From: JBBDMU01 sp040905685
Lineage (GTDB): Bacteria > Bacteroidota > Rhodothermia > Balneolales > Natronogracilivirgulaceae
Length of the DNA: 64,000 bases
Assembly: GCA_040905685.1 (NCBI GenBank)
Contig: JBBDRB010000040.1
Coordinates: 1 to 64,000, forward strand
Reading direction: 5' to 3'
A program made the translations under genes and the position numbers. This document shows, in pieces, positions 9,045 through 18,915 of the stretch. The notes beneath the pieces were generated by a model that was not told the origin of the DNA, searched no databases, and worked only from the letters and a program-made list of their open reading frames with translations. The first letter of the stretch is position 1; every line of letters begins with the position of its first letter.

Positions 9045-10538
9045 ATGAAAGAAACAGATAAAAAATATAGGGGCACCGGCATCACCCGCCGGAACTTTAT
9101 AGGTAAATCGACAGCGGCCGCAGCCGGTTTCACTATTCTGCCCAGCACGGTAGTAAGCGGATTGGGCCATAAAGCACCCAGTGACAAACTCAATATTGCC
9201 GGCATTGGTGTTGGCGGGCGCGGGGCCGGTGTTTTGCGCGGAATGGAAGGGGAAAATGTCGTAGCGCTTTGCGATGTGGACTGGCGGTATGCCAAAGATA
9301 CTTTCGATAATTACCCGGATGCAAAAAAATACTGGGACTGGCGAAAACTATATGATGAGATGGGCGACTCCATAGACGCTGTCGTAGTGGCTACATCAGA
9401 TCATGCCCACGCTATCATTGCAGCCCATGCCATGACTATGGGGAAACATGTGTATGTGGAAAAACCCTTAACCCATACCGTATATGAATCCCGCTTGCTT
9501 ACCAGGCTGGCCGACCGGTACAACGTCGCTACGCAGATGGGCAACCAGGGAGCATCTGAAGACGGCGTCAATCTGGTAGTGGAATGGATCAATAACGGAG
9601 AAATCGGGGAAGTTGCCAAAGTTGATTCCTTCACCGACCGGCCGATCTGGCCCCAGGGGCTCAATCGCCCGTCGGGGAACCAGGCTGTTCCGGAAACGAT
9701 GGACTGGGATTTATTTATTGGTCCGGCAAAAATGCGTGCCTATAACGAAATCTACACACCCTGGAACTTCCGCGGCTGGTGGGACTTCGGTACCGGCGCT
9801 CTGGGCGATATGGCCTGTCATATTCTGCATGCCCCTTTTAAAAGTCTGGAACTGGGTTATCCAACGAAAGTCCAGGGCAGTTCATCTTTATTGTTAACCG
9901 ACTGTGCCCCTACAGCTCAGAAAGTTCACCTTACCTATCCTGAACGCCGTTCAAGTAAAAATACAACCTTGCCTGAAGTCGAGGTAAACTGGTACGATGG
10001 CGGCCTGAGGCCGGCCATGCCTGAAGGTTGGCCAGAAGGGCGGGATATGAATTTTGCCGGCGGAGGGGTTATTTTCCACGGCTCGAAAGATACCCTTATT
10101 TGCGGATGCTACGGAAGGGAACCTTGGTTGCTTTCCGGCCGGGTACCCAATGTTCAGCAAACCGAACGAAGGGTGCCGGAAGGACATCAAAAGGACTGGG
10201 TTCGTGCCTGCAAGGAAAGCCCGCAGAACAGGGTTGAATCCAAGGCCGCATTCAGTGAGTCCGGACCGTTCAATGAAATGGTGGTTATGGGTGTTCTGGC
10301 AGTCCGGCTGCAGGCGCTGAACAAGGAACTCGAATGGAACGGGGAAGATATGCGTTTTACCAATATCTCCGACAGCGAAACCATTCGTACGGTGATTGAA
10401 GACGGGTTTGTGATCGAAGATGGAAATCCGTCATTCTCCAAGACGTGGACCGATCCCGTAAATGCAAAACAGTTTGCCGCCGAACTCATCAGGCATGAAT
10501 ACCGGGAAGGCTGGAAGCTGCCCGATATGCCCGCCTGA
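9045..10538 (+). CDS. Gfo/Idh/MocA family oxidoreductase with Tat signal
   Basis: An NAD(P)-dependent sugar oxidoreductase of 497 residues starting at ATG 9045, since the TTG six bases upstream is a weaker choice. A twin-arginine signal (TRRNFIGKSTAAAAGFTI, about residues 15-32) predicts export as a folded, cofactor-loaded protein. The Rossmann motif GIGVGGRGAG and the family signature VYVEKPLTHT follow. Trp/Gly-rich segments such as YTPWNFRGWWDFGTGALGD are typical of the exported Bacteroidota/Planctomycetes subgroup. A terminator and then a DUF1080 gene follow, a pairing seen in 3-keto-glycoside metabolism. The exact substrate is unknown. Confidence 0.9.
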   Translation: MKETDKKYRGTGITRRNFIGKSTAAAAGFTILPSTVVSGLGHKAPSDKLNIAGIGVGGRGAGVLRGMEGENVVALCDVDWRYAKDTFDNYPDAKKYWDWRKLYDEMGDSIDAVVVATSDHAHAIIAAHAMTMGKHVYVEKPLTHTVYESRLLTRLADRYNVATQMGNQGASEDGVNLVVEWINNGEIGEVAKVDSFTDRPIWPQGLNRPSGNQAVPETMDWDLFIGPAKMRAYNEIYTPWNFRGWWDFGTGALGDMACHILHAPFKSLELGYPTKVQGSSSLLLTDCAPTAQKVHLTYPERRSSKNTTLPEVEVNWYDGGLRPAMPEGWPEGRDMNFAGGGVIFHGSKDTLICGCYGREPWLLSGRVPNVQQTERRVPEGHQKDWVRACKESPQNRVESKAAFSESGPFNEMVVMGVLAVRLQALNKELEWNGEDMRFTNISDSETIRTVIEDGFVIEDGNPSFSKTWTDPVNAKQFAAELIRHEYREGWKLPDMPA

Positions 10539-10561
10539 GGGCCGGCAGACTGACGATTATG

Positions 10562-10600
10562 AAAAACCCTCATCCTTACGCTTCGGATGAGGGTTTTTAA
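10562..10600 (+). terminator. Rho-independent terminator
   Basis: The arms at 10562-10575 (AAAAACCCTCATCC) and 10585-10598 (GGATGAGGGTTTTT) are perfectly complementary, with a 9-nt loop and a T run. It starts 24 bp after the Gfo/Idh/MocA stop. With A-rich 5' and T-rich 3' flanks it could also work from the other side. Confidence 0.85.
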
Positions 10601-10643
10601 TTGCCATAGTGGATGTGAATGTGAACCCTTAACGCTGTGAATC

Positions 10644-11420
10644 ATGAAAACTAAGTTTAATAGAGGCCGGAAGATCATTAAATATGCCTCCTTATTGTTG
10701 CTGGCCGGCGGATTTATTTCCGCCTGTTCCAATGCGGACCGGGAAGTTGAACTAACTTCCCATAATACGCTTACCCCCGCCGAACAGGAAGAGGGCTGGA
10801 TCCTGCTTTTCAACGGCGAGAACACCGAGGGCTGGAGGGGATATAACCAGCCGGACTTTCCGGAAAGCGGATGGATTGCCGAAGAGGGCACCTTGCGGTA
10901 CGGGCCGGATCTGGGCCGTGCCGGTGGCCGGGCAGGCGATATCATTTACGACCAGAAGTTCGGTGATTTCGTCCTGCAGCTGGAATGGAAGATATCCGGG
11001 AACGGGAACTCCGGTATCTTTTACCTGGGTCAGGAAATTGAAGGGCAGCCTATCTGGATATCGGCCCCTGAGATGCAGATCCTTGACAATGACGGTCACC
11101 CCGATGCAGAAAGGGGAACGGACGGAAACCGGAAGGCCGGTTCACTGTATGACCTGATCCCCGCCAATCCGCAGAATACCAAACCGGTCGGTGAATGGAA
11201 CCATGCCGAGATCATTGTGCAGCAGGGTACGGTCGTGCACCGTCAAAACGGGGAGGATGTGCTCGTTTATGAAATGGGGACCACATCCTGGAATGAGCTG
11301 ATCGCCGGCAGCAAGTTCAGTGAATTTTCTCAGTTCGGGCAGTACAAGCCCGGCTATATAGCCCTGCAGGATCACAGCGATGAGGTGTGGTTTCGAAATA
11401 TCAAGGTCAGGGTGCTGTAG
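10644..11420 (+). CDS. DUF1080 lipoprotein, 3-keto-disaccharide hydrolase-like
   Basis: A 258-residue secreted lipoprotein with a signal peptide and lipobox (GFISAC, Cys28). The DUF1080 concanavalin-like fold begins at EEGWILLFNGENTEGW and contains the hallmark LEWKISGNGNSGIFY, then MQILDNDGHPDA, WNHAEIIV and a C-terminal IALQDHSDEVWFRNIKV. Some DUF1080 proteins hydrolyse 3-keto-disaccharides made by Gfo/Idh/MocA dehydrogenases, which fits the gene just upstream. A terminator separates the two, so they may be independently expressed. The substrate is not evident. Confidence 0.9.
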   Translation: MKTKFNRGRKIIKYASLLLLAGGFISACSNADREVELTSHNTLTPAEQEEGWILLFNGENTEGWRGYNQPDFPESGWIAEEGTLRYGPDLGRAGGRAGDIIYDQKFGDFVLQLEWKISGNGNSGIFYLGQEIEGQPIWISAPEMQILDNDGHPDAERGTDGNRKAGSLYDLIPANPQNTKPVGEWNHAEIIVQQGTVVHRQNGEDVLVYEMGTTSWNELIAGSKFSEFSQFGQYKPGYIALQDHSDEVWFRNIKVRVL

Positions 11421-11439
11421 CGATAAGAGGGGCGGAGGA

Positions 11440-12579
11440 CTAAGCCGGTTGCCGGGAAGGATAACTTCCCAGTATTTTCAAAAATACCGTCTTTTCCTCC
11501 AATTCTTTTAAAGCCGGTTTTACGGCCGGATCATGGATGTTTGCTTCTATGTCCAGATAGAATAAATATTGCCAGGGCTTGTTGGGGCGGGGCCGGGATT
11601 CGAGTTTTGTCATATTGATCCCATGACGGTCGAGAACATTCAGGCAACGGATCAGGGCCCCTTTTTCATGGGCTGCGGCCATCAGTAGCGATGTTTTACA
11701 GGTGATTTGTGGATCAATCTGAACGGGTTCGCGTGCGACGATCACGAAACGGGTGTAATTTTCCTCCTGATTGGCAATATGGCGAGCCAGTATACGAAGC
11801 CCATAACGTTCGGCCGCATGCATTCCGGCAATGGCTGCCTGGGAAAGGTCGGAATCATTACGGACCTTGCGGGCTGCCATGGCGGTGTCGGTATACGATT
11901 CAACCTGGCAGCGCGGCAGGGAAGCCAGGAACTTGCTGCACTGAGCGATGGCCTGTGGGTGGGAAATTATCCGCCGGATATGCTCGAGTTCCACAGATTC
12001 GGGAGCCATCAGGCAATGTTCGATTCGTAATACTTCCTCCCCGGTTATGTAGAGGTTTTTTTCACCAAGCACATCGTAGGTATCGTTTATGGATCCGGCT
12101 GTGGTATTTTCAATGGGCAGTATGGCGAATTCGGTATCCTGCCGCTCCACGGCTTCAGCGGCTTCATGAAAAGAATGGTAACCCAAACACTCCACTTCGT
12201 CATAACGGGCCGAAAAATGATGGCGGGCCGCCTCATAACTGAAGGCACCCTCGATTCCCTGATAGGCCACGCTTACCGAAGGTCCCTTTCGCTTGTTCTG
12301 ATAATCCACCAGAGCATGGGCCTGGTATCGAACGGCATGACCGATGATATCCCGAAAAAGCTGCTCCACAAAATAGTGATCCAATCCGGCCTCGCCGGCC
12401 AGATCCCTGATCCGGCGCAGCACTACTTCTTCCCGACCGGGGTCACGAATAAGTTTGTTCTGCTCAATTTTAGAAGAAGATATGCTGGTAACGATCTTCA
12501 ACCGGTCGGCCAGCGCCCCGACGATGCGCCGGTCGATGCGGTCCAGTTCTTTTCGGATTTTTTCAATGTCACTTGCCAT
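11440..12579 (-). CDS. pheA: Bifunctional chorismate mutase / prephenate dehydratase
   Basis: Converts chorismate to prephenate and then phenylpyruvate for phenylalanine synthesis. It has 379 residues: an AroQ-type chorismate mutase helix bundle (about 1-90, with IRKELDRIDRRIVGALADR), the prephenate dehydratase domain (about 103-285, with YQGIEGAFSYEAA and the catalytic region PIENTTAGSINDTYD), and a C-terminal ACT domain (about 290-370) carrying the ESRP motif that binds phenylalanine. Feedback inhibition by phenylalanine is therefore likely. It converges on the DUF1080 gene with a 19-bp gap and diverges from glgP. Confidence 0.95.
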   Translation of the reverse strand: MASDIEKIRKELDRIDRRIVGALADRLKIVTSISSSKIEQNKLIRDPGREEVVLRRIRDLAGEAGLDHYFVEQLFRDIIGHAVRYQAHALVDYQNKRKGPSVSVAYQGIEGAFSYEAARHHFSARYDEVECLGYHSFHEAAEAVERQDTEFAILPIENTTAGSINDTYDVLGEKNLYITGEEVLRIEHCLMAPESVELEHIRRIISHPQAIAQCSKFLASLPRCQVESYTDTAMAARKVRNDSDLSQAAIAGMHAAERYGLRILARHIANQEENYTRFVIVAREPVQIDPQITCKTSLLMAAAHEKGALIRCLNVLDRHGINMTKLESRPRPNKPWQYLFYLDIEANIHDPAVKPALKELEEKTVFLKILGSYPSRQPA

Positions 12580-12645
12580 TCGTTTTTCCTGTACATTTAC
12601 CGGTGGGGTGAGTTTGCAACGGCCGGTACAAAATATGCGTTCGCT

Positions 12646-12668
12646 AAATAAAAATGCATGCTTTATTT
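12646..12668. repeat. Short inverted repeat between pheA and glgP
   Basis: The arms AAATAAA (12646-12652) and TTTATTT (12662-12668) flank a 9-nt centre containing ATGCATGC, 36 bp before the glgP start. It may be an operator or simply AT-rich promoter sequence. Confidence 0.3.
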
Positions 12669-12703
12669 GTTAAATTGAAATTGAACATAAACAAAAAGAT
12701 TCT

Positions 12704-15163
12704 ATGGCTGTCAGGAAAGCTAAAAATACACTGGATATCAGCAAAGATATGGATGAGGGTGCTCTGAAAGTAGACATTCAACGACATTTGCGACACACTC
12801 TGGCTAAGGACGAATTTTCATCAACCAACTGGGATAATTACCGCAGTTTGGTATTGGCGATTCGCGACCGCCTGAATGACCGCTGGATCGATACGCAACA
12901 GAGCTATTATAACCTGGATGTGAAGCGGGTCTATTACATTTCCATGGAATACCTGATCGGGAGACTTCTCGACAGCACCCTCATCAACCTTGGTATCCTG
13001 GATGAAACTAAAAAAGCGCTGGAAGAACTGGGCCTGGATTATGATCAGCTGCGGGAATCCGAGTGGGATGCCGGACTTGGCAATGGCGGCCTGGGCCGGC
13101 TGGCGGCCTGTTTTCTGGATTCTATGGCTACGTTGGGGATTCCCGGCTATGGGTATGGCATACGGTATGACTATGGTATTTTTTATCAGAGGATCATTGA
13201 CGGCTACCAGCATGAAGCCCCGGATCAATGGCTGCGTTATGGCAATCCATGGGATGTTTCCCGTCCCAAAATCAATTACCCGGTACATTTTCATGGCGAA
13301 TCAGTCCCTTATACCGATTCGGACGGCCATCTTCGATTTAAATGGCAAAATACGGATGAGATCATTGCCATGGCCTACGATACACCGGTGCCGGGCTATC
13401 AAAATGAGGTGGTAAACAACCTGCGGCTTTGGAAAGCCACCTCATCGAATACATTTGATTTAAACAGCTTCAACCAGGGACAGTATATTGATTCAATACG
13501 GGATATTCAGCTTCACGAAAACATTTCACGTATCCTGTATCCGAATGATAAAGTTTTCGTCGGACAGGAGCTGCGCCTGAAACAGGAATATTTTCTGGTC
13601 TCCGCAACCCTGCAGGACATCCTGCGCCGGTTCAAAAAGAAGCATGATGACTGGAGAAAACTTCCTGAAAAGGTGGCGATACAGTGCAATGACACCCATC
13701 CCAATCTGGCCGTGCCCGAACTGATGCGTTTCCTTATGGATGAAGAAGGCCTGAACTGGGATACGGCCTGGGACATTACCACCAAAACGCTGAATTACAC
13801 CAATCATACGGTTTTGCCTGAAGCGCTGGAAAAATGGCCTGTGGCCCTGATGCGTAATCTGCTGCCGAGACATCTGCAGATTATCTACGAGATCAATAAG
13901 CGTTTTTTAAACCACGTGCGCGCAGAATACGGCGAGGACCTGAATCGCATCCGGCGGATGTCGATCATCAGCGAAGGAGAGCAGCCCTCCGTTCAAATGG
14001 CAACCCTCGGCATCGTGGGATCCCACAAAGTCAACGGGGTGGCCGCCCTGCACTCCGAGCTTATCAAAAAGACGATATTCAAGGATTTTGCAGATTTATA
14101 TCCCGATAAGTTCACCAATAAAACCAACGGCATAACGCCGCGCAGGTGGCTCCGGCAATGCAATCCGGATCTCTCTGCCCTTATTAGCGGCAGAATCGGC
14201 GACAGCTGGGTTACCCGGCTGGAGGACCTGAAGCAAATTGACCCGCTGGCCGGGGATGAGAAGTTTCAAAACGATTTCATGGAGATTAAAAAAAACAACA
14301 AAATCCGGTTGGCGGATTACATACTGGATAAGAATGAAGTCGGCATTAACCCGGATTCCATTTTTGATATTCAGATCAAACGCATCCATGAATACAAACG
14401 TCAGCTTCTGGCGGCCATCCACACCATTGTGTTGTATAACCGGATAAAAAAAGATCCGGATGCCGTTTTCCAGCCGCGGACGGTGCTTTTTGGAGGCAAG
14501 GCCGCGCCGGGATATGCCATGGCCAAGAAACATATTAAACTGATAAACTGCATAGGCGATGTGATCAATAATGATCCTGATGTCGGGGATAAGCTGAAAT
14601 GTGTATTCCTGAGCAATTACAGAGTCTCGCTGGCTGAGATTATGATTCCGGCCGCCGATCTTTCCGAACAGATATCGACGGCCGGCATGGAAGCTTCCGG
14701 GACGGGTAACATGAAGTTTGCCCTGAACGGTGCCCTCACCATCGGTACGCTCGATGGTGCGAATATTGAAATCAGGGAAGAAGTTGGCGATGATAATATT
14801 CTGATCTTTGGCCTCGATGTGGATGAAGTGGAACAGCTTCGAATAGAAGGCTATTCGCCCTGGGATTATTATCATCAGAATACCGAACTAAAACAGGCTA
14901 TCGATCAGATCCGCAACGGGTTCTTTAGCCCGGACATTCCCGACTTGTTTCATCCCATTACCGATGCCTTGCTGGATGGGGGAGATTATTACATGTTGCT
15001 GGCCGATTTTAATGCCTATGCCGATGCCCAGAGAAAGGCGGAATCTTTATACAGGGATAAAAAAATATGGGCCCAAAAAGCCATACACAACGTAGCCAGG
15101 ATCGGCCGGTTTTCGTCCGATCGGACCATCCGGGAATATGCCGGAGAAATATGGGGGATTTAG
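12704..15163 (+). CDS. glgP: Glycogen/starch/alpha-glucan phosphorylase
   Basis: A PLP-dependent GT35 phosphorylase of 819 residues that releases glucose-1-phosphate from alpha-1,4-glucans. It has the glucan-binding and active-site loops ESEWDAGLGNGGLGRLAACF and IQCNDTHPNLAVPELMR, and the PLP-site signature EASGTGNMKFALNGA with the Schiff-base lysine at K671. The length and layout match the E. coli MalP/GlgP class. It could act on glucan made by the amylosucrase about 11 kb away (inference). The last 4 bp overlap the end of the convergent comEC gene. Confidence 0.97.
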   Translation: MAVRKAKNTLDISKDMDEGALKVDIQRHLRHTLAKDEFSSTNWDNYRSLVLAIRDRLNDRWIDTQQSYYNLDVKRVYYISMEYLIGRLLDSTLINLGILDETKKALEELGLDYDQLRESEWDAGLGNGGLGRLAACFLDSMATLGIPGYGYGIRYDYGIFYQRIIDGYQHEAPDQWLRYGNPWDVSRPKINYPVHFHGESVPYTDSDGHLRFKWQNTDEIIAMAYDTPVPGYQNEVVNNLRLWKATSSNTFDLNSFNQGQYIDSIRDIQLHENISRILYPNDKVFVGQELRLKQEYFLVSATLQDILRRFKKKHDDWRKLPEKVAIQCNDTHPNLAVPELMRFLMDEEGLNWDTAWDITTKTLNYTNHTVLPEALEKWPVALMRNLLPRHLQIIYEINKRFLNHVRAEYGEDLNRIRRMSIISEGEQPSVQMATLGIVGSHKVNGVAALHSELIKKTIFKDFADLYPDKFTNKTNGITPRRWLRQCNPDLSALISGRIGDSWVTRLEDLKQIDPLAGDEKFQNDFMEIKKNNKIRLADYILDKNEVGINPDSIFDIQIKRIHEYKRQLLAAIHTIVLYNRIKKDPDAVFQPRTVLFGGKAAPGYAMAKKHIKLINCIGDVINNDPDVGDKLKCVFLSNYRVSLAEIMIPAADLSEQISTAGMEASGTGNMKFALNGALTIGTLDGANIEIREEVGDDNILIFGLDVDEVEQLRIEGYSPWDYYHQNTELKQAIDQIRNGFFSPDIPDLFHPITDALLDGGDYYMLLADFNAYADAQRKAESLYRDKKIWAQKAIHNVARIGRFSSDRTIREYAGEIWGI

Positions 15164-17553
15164 TCCTTCCGCCAGACAAGGGGCCTTAGGTGCCTGCCAT
15201 CTGAAGTAAACACCAGAGCTCCGTTCAGGCTGGTAAACAAGGAAATCGTTCCCGACAGCTGCAGTCGACGTATGGTTTCGGCATGTGGATGGCTGTAACG
15301 GTTTTGAAGCGATAAGGAGGCCGCCGAGTAGGCCGGCTGAACGGCTGATAAAAAAGCGGATCCTGAGCTGGTCCGGCTCCCATGGTGTCCCACCTTCAGC
15401 AATTCCGATTGCAAAAAGGGGCCGTAATGGCTGACCATAGCATGTTCGGCCGTATGGTCAGCATCACCGGGCAGCAGCACGGCGGTTTCACCATAGACCG
15501 CTTTGATCACCAGCGACCAGGTATTGGCATTGCTTACGCTTAACCCTGGATCCGGACCCAGGACGAAAAACCGCATGGCCTCGCCGATGGCAAGCAGGTC
15601 GCCGCGACGGACAATCTCAATAGGAACATCCATTTTTTTTGCATCAGCCAGGTACTTCAGATAAACCTCCGAACCATAATCAAATCCGGAATCATAGATT
15701 ATACGTATGGGAATGTTACGCAGCAAGGTGCTGATTCCGCCGATATGGTCGGCATGCGGATGGGTTAAAATGACCGCGTCCAGTTCTTTTATGCCCCGCG
15801 CCTTCAGCTCGGGTAATAGGACCCTTTCGGCACTGTTTTGATAAAGGGACAGGATACCGGCATCAAAAAGCACTTTTTTTCCGTCCGGGGTCTCGAGCAG
15901 AACGGCATCGCCCTGGCCGATGTCGAAGACCGTGACGGTTAAGGGAGTACTCAACTTCTGGTACAGCAAATGCCCCTGATGCATGCACAGGGCAAGCAAT
16001 AAGAAAGCCAGCATCTTCCAGCGCAGGGCCGGCTTGAACATAGAGGCAAAGGTTAAAAACAACACACCCCAGACCAGAAAAAAGAAGGGCGATCCAACCG
16101 AACCCTGAATCCACGACCATGGCAGGGCGGAGGCGCCTTCAGCATAGCGCAGCAAAAAACCGGCGATTACATCTGCAGGCCTGTTGAACCAGGTACCCAG
16201 CCCGGCATGCAGCGCTTCGATGCACAAGGATGCCATGGTCCAAAGATACATAGCCTGTACCAACGGGATAATCAGGATATTGCTGGCGGGCCCAATCAGG
16301 GAGAATTCATTGAAATAATGCATCAGAACCGGGTACAAGGCGGCCTGAACCAATATGCTTATGCTGACGAACTGACAGAACGTTCGCATCCGGCCATGAC
16401 GAAGCTTTTCCGGCCAGCAACTTCCGGTAACCGGAAGGGCCAGAAGGATGACCAGTACGGCCGTAAAGGAAAGCTGAAAACCGATATCAAACACGGCACC
16501 GGGATTGAGCAGCAAAATAACCAAAGCCGCAATACCCAGCAGATTCAGCGATTGCCGGGGTTTTTGGAACAGACGACCATAAATAAATAACAGGGCCATT
16601 ACCGAGGCGCGGATAACGGAAGTTGAGAACCCTGTAATGCCGCAATAGGCAATCAGGATCATAATGGCCAGTGCCAGACCCAGCCACGTGCCGAACCTGA
16701 AGGTCCAGAACCAGGGAATGATCAGCCAGTAGGGCAACAGTATAAACCCTACATGCATACCGGATACGGCCATCAGGTGGGCCAGTCCGGCCCTGGAAAA
16801 AGCCGTTTGCCACTTGCGGTCGATACCCTTCCGGTCACCCAGCAGCAATGCCCGGGCAATACCCGAATGCTCGTCAGAAAAAATAACCCCGACCCTATCG
16901 GTGGCCTTAATCCTCCACCGGGACCATCCTGCCAGGGATTGCCCGGCCCGGGAGGAGAGGATCCGGTTGATATCCACGTAGGTGTATATCTGTAACTTTT
17001 TCAGATAAGCCTGATGGTCGAAATCATAAGGGTTTCTTCGCTCAGGCACTTCGCTCAGCCTGCCTTCGAATTCGATATAGTGGCCGGTGACCAGACCGGG
17101 GTGGGCTTCCTGGTCAAATAATCGTGCCCTGGTCTTAAATGCCGTTCGCCACATCCCTGAGCCCGCAACCCACACCGAGTCTATATTCACGTCAGCCTCA
17201 GTGTATCCTCCTGCAGTGGTCCGGATATCTGCTACGGCACCGTAAAAGACCGGAGCGGGTTCAATACCGGACAAACCCCGGCCGGTGAAATCCGGTTCCC
17301 GGTCATGGAAAGTGTACCAGGTGCCCCCGAAAGCGAAGATGACAAACAGATATGCACCGACCTGGAATGCGCTGTTATGCGCGCGCCAAGCCGATATTAT
17401 CCATGCCACAGCGGCGGTGCAGCCGATAACCGGCCAGCAAACAGGGAGAAAAGCCAGCAGGTCAGCGCAGCAGATTCCGGCAATCAGCAACAATGCCAAT
17501 CGAAGCGCGGGGTAAAGGCCCGGTGAAAGCTCACGGTGCAGATCTTTTCTCAT
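15160..17553 (-). CDS. comEC: ComEC/Rec2 DNA-uptake channel with metallo-hydrolase domain
   Basis: A polytopic inner-membrane protein of 797 residues predicted to carry single-stranded DNA into the cell during natural transformation. I use the ATG at 17553 rather than a GTG six bases upstream. The N-terminal DUF4131-type part (RNPYDFDHQAYLKKLQIYTY) is followed by the competence domain (GLAHLMAVSGMHVGF and many membrane helices) and a C-terminal metallo-beta-lactamase domain with LTHPHADHIGG (first His about 598), LLPGDAD and LKVGHHGSRTSS. All three domains are intact. It overlaps glgP by 4 bp tail to tail. Confidence 0.94.
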   Translation of the reverse strand: MRKDLHRELSPGLYPALRLALLLIAGICCADLLAFLPVCWPVIGCTAAVAWIISAWRAHNSAFQVGAYLFVIFAFGGTWYTFHDREPDFTGRGLSGIEPAPVFYGAVADIRTTAGGYTEADVNIDSVWVAGSGMWRTAFKTRARLFDQEAHPGLVTGHYIEFEGRLSEVPERRNPYDFDHQAYLKKLQIYTYVDINRILSSRAGQSLAGWSRWRIKATDRVGVIFSDEHSGIARALLLGDRKGIDRKWQTAFSRAGLAHLMAVSGMHVGFILLPYWLIIPWFWTFRFGTWLGLALAIMILIAYCGITGFSTSVIRASVMALLFIYGRLFQKPRQSLNLLGIAALVILLLNPGAVFDIGFQLSFTAVLVILLALPVTGSCWPEKLRHGRMRTFCQFVSISILVQAALYPVLMHYFNEFSLIGPASNILIIPLVQAMYLWTMASLCIEALHAGLGTWFNRPADVIAGFLLRYAEGASALPWSWIQGSVGSPFFFLVWGVLFLTFASMFKPALRWKMLAFLLLALCMHQGHLLYQKLSTPLTVTVFDIGQGDAVLLETPDGKKVLFDAGILSLYQNSAERVLLPELKARGIKELDAVILTHPHADHIGGISTLLRNIPIRIIYDSGFDYGSEVYLKYLADAKKMDVPIEIVRRGDLLAIGEAMRFFVLGPDPGLSVSNANTWSLVIKAVYGETAVLLPGDADHTAEHAMVSHYGPFLQSELLKVGHHGSRTSSGSAFLSAVQPAYSAASLSLQNRYSHPHAETIRRLQLSGTISLFTSLNGALVFTSDGRHLRPLVWRKD

Positions 17554-17712
17554 ACCCACGAAGACCCCCGGCGGGATGAAACCTTACATGGGCTGACAGA
17601 GAATCCGGCCGAACTTATCTGACATCCTGCACGTTGTACACGATTTATAAATACGGACGGCCCGGACCCCTGCCTCCGTGTTTATCTCATTCCTTCTTTG
17701 TAAATTGATCTT

Positions 17713-18864
17713 ATGAATATTGCAATAGTATGTTATCCTACTTATGGCGGCAGTGGCGTGGTTGCTACCGAACTGGGAAAAGGCCTGGCCCGAAAAGGCC
17801 ATAACGTTCATTTTCTGAGCTACTCCAGGCCCCTGAGATTGGATACGTTTGAAACGAACATCACCTATCATGAGGTGAATATCAATGCCTATCCTTTGTT
17901 TGAATATCCACCGTATGATCTTGCCCTGGCCAGCCATATGGTGGATTTGATCAAATATGAAAAGATTGACCTTTTCCATGTCCATTATGCCATTCCCCAT
18001 GCAACCAGTGCCTACCTGGCCAAACAGATTTTGGGTAAGCAGGGAGAACATGTTCCGATTATTACCACCCTGCACGGCACCGATATCACCATCGTCGGAA
18101 GTGATGCCAGTTACGCTCCGGTGGTGACCTTTTCCATCAATCAGAGCAATGGGGTTACAGCCGTATCGGAATACCTGAAAAAGGAAACCTATAGCCGGTT
18201 TGAAATCGATGTTCCAATCGAGGTCATACCCAATTTCGTCGACACCACGCGGTTCAATAAATCGAACAAAGAGCAATTCAAGAAGGCTCTGAGCCCGGAT
18301 GAATCGAAGGTGATCACACACGTTAGCAATTTCAGGAAAGTAAAGCGCGTGAACGACGTCGTATCTGTTTTTCACCGGATACTGGAAAGCGGCGTTAAAG
18401 CAAAGCTGCTGCTGGTCGGTGACGGACCAGAACGGCCGAATGCCGAGGTTAAATGCCGCGAGCTGGGGGTATGCGAGCATGTTCGCTTTCTGGGAAAACA
18501 GGAAAAGGTGGAGGAGATACTGTCGATTTCCGATTTGTTTCTCATGCCGTCAGGCTCAGAGACTTTCGGCCTTGCGGCCCTGGAAGCGATGAGTTGCAGT
18601 GTGCCGGTAATCAGTTCAGATATTGGGGGGCTGCCGGAACTGAATATTCACGGCGAAACGGGTTTTTTATGTGAACTGGGCGATATTGAGGCTATGGGTA
18701 AGTACGCCATCCGCATCCTGAAAGACAATAAACTTCATCAGGATCTTTCCAAAGCGGCACGCCATCGTGCCGAATTTTTTGAGCAGGACCGGATCGTGAC
18801 CATGTATGAGGATTATTATATGAAGATCAGAGAGGAAAAATTTAAAAAAAAGGAATCCGTTTAA
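17713..18864 (+). CDS. bshA: N-acetyl-alpha-D-glucosaminyl L-malate synthase
   Basis: A GT4 glycosyltransferase of 383 residues that joins GlcNAc from UDP-GlcNAc to L-malate, the first step of bacillithiol synthesis. The N-terminus CYPTYGGSGVVATELG and the following HFLSYSRPLRLD are diagnostic of BshA. The donor site carries SGSETFGLAALEAMSC. It leads a three-gene plus-strand run with a GCS2-type ligase (51-bp gap) and a WbqC-like gene. Neither bshB nor bshC is recognisable in the window. Confidence 0.93.
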   Translation: MNIAIVCYPTYGGSGVVATELGKGLARKGHNVHFLSYSRPLRLDTFETNITYHEVNINAYPLFEYPPYDLALASHMVDLIKYEKIDLFHVHYAIPHATSAYLAKQILGKQGEHVPIITTLHGTDITIVGSDASYAPVVTFSINQSNGVTAVSEYLKKETYSRFEIDVPIEVIPNFVDTTRFNKSNKEQFKKALSPDESKVITHVSNFRKVKRVNDVVSVFHRILESGVKAKLLLVGDGPERPNAEVKCRELGVCEHVRFLGKQEKVEEILSISDLFLMPSGSETFGLAALEAMSCSVPVISSDIGGLPELNIHGETGFLCELGDIEAMGKYAIRILKDNKLHQDLSKAARHRAEFFEQDRIVTMYEDYYMKIREEKFKKKESV

Positions 18865-18915
18865 CTCCCATCAGGTCTGCACCCTGAACTTAATGTTGAA
18901 TTCAACCTTTTTCTG

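Noticed and set aside
10187..10945. A 252-codon minus-strand frame across the oxidoreductase/DUF1080 junction
   Set aside because: It covers two conserved plus-strand genes and the terminator between them.
14096..14875. A 259-codon open frame opposite glgP
   Set aside because: It is antisense to the conserved PLP-binding part of glycogen phosphorylase and its translation is unlike any protein.
17584..18480. A 298-codon open frame opposite bshA
   Set aside because: The plus strand encodes a clear BshA. The minus-strand frame has no family motif and runs through conserved bshA codons.
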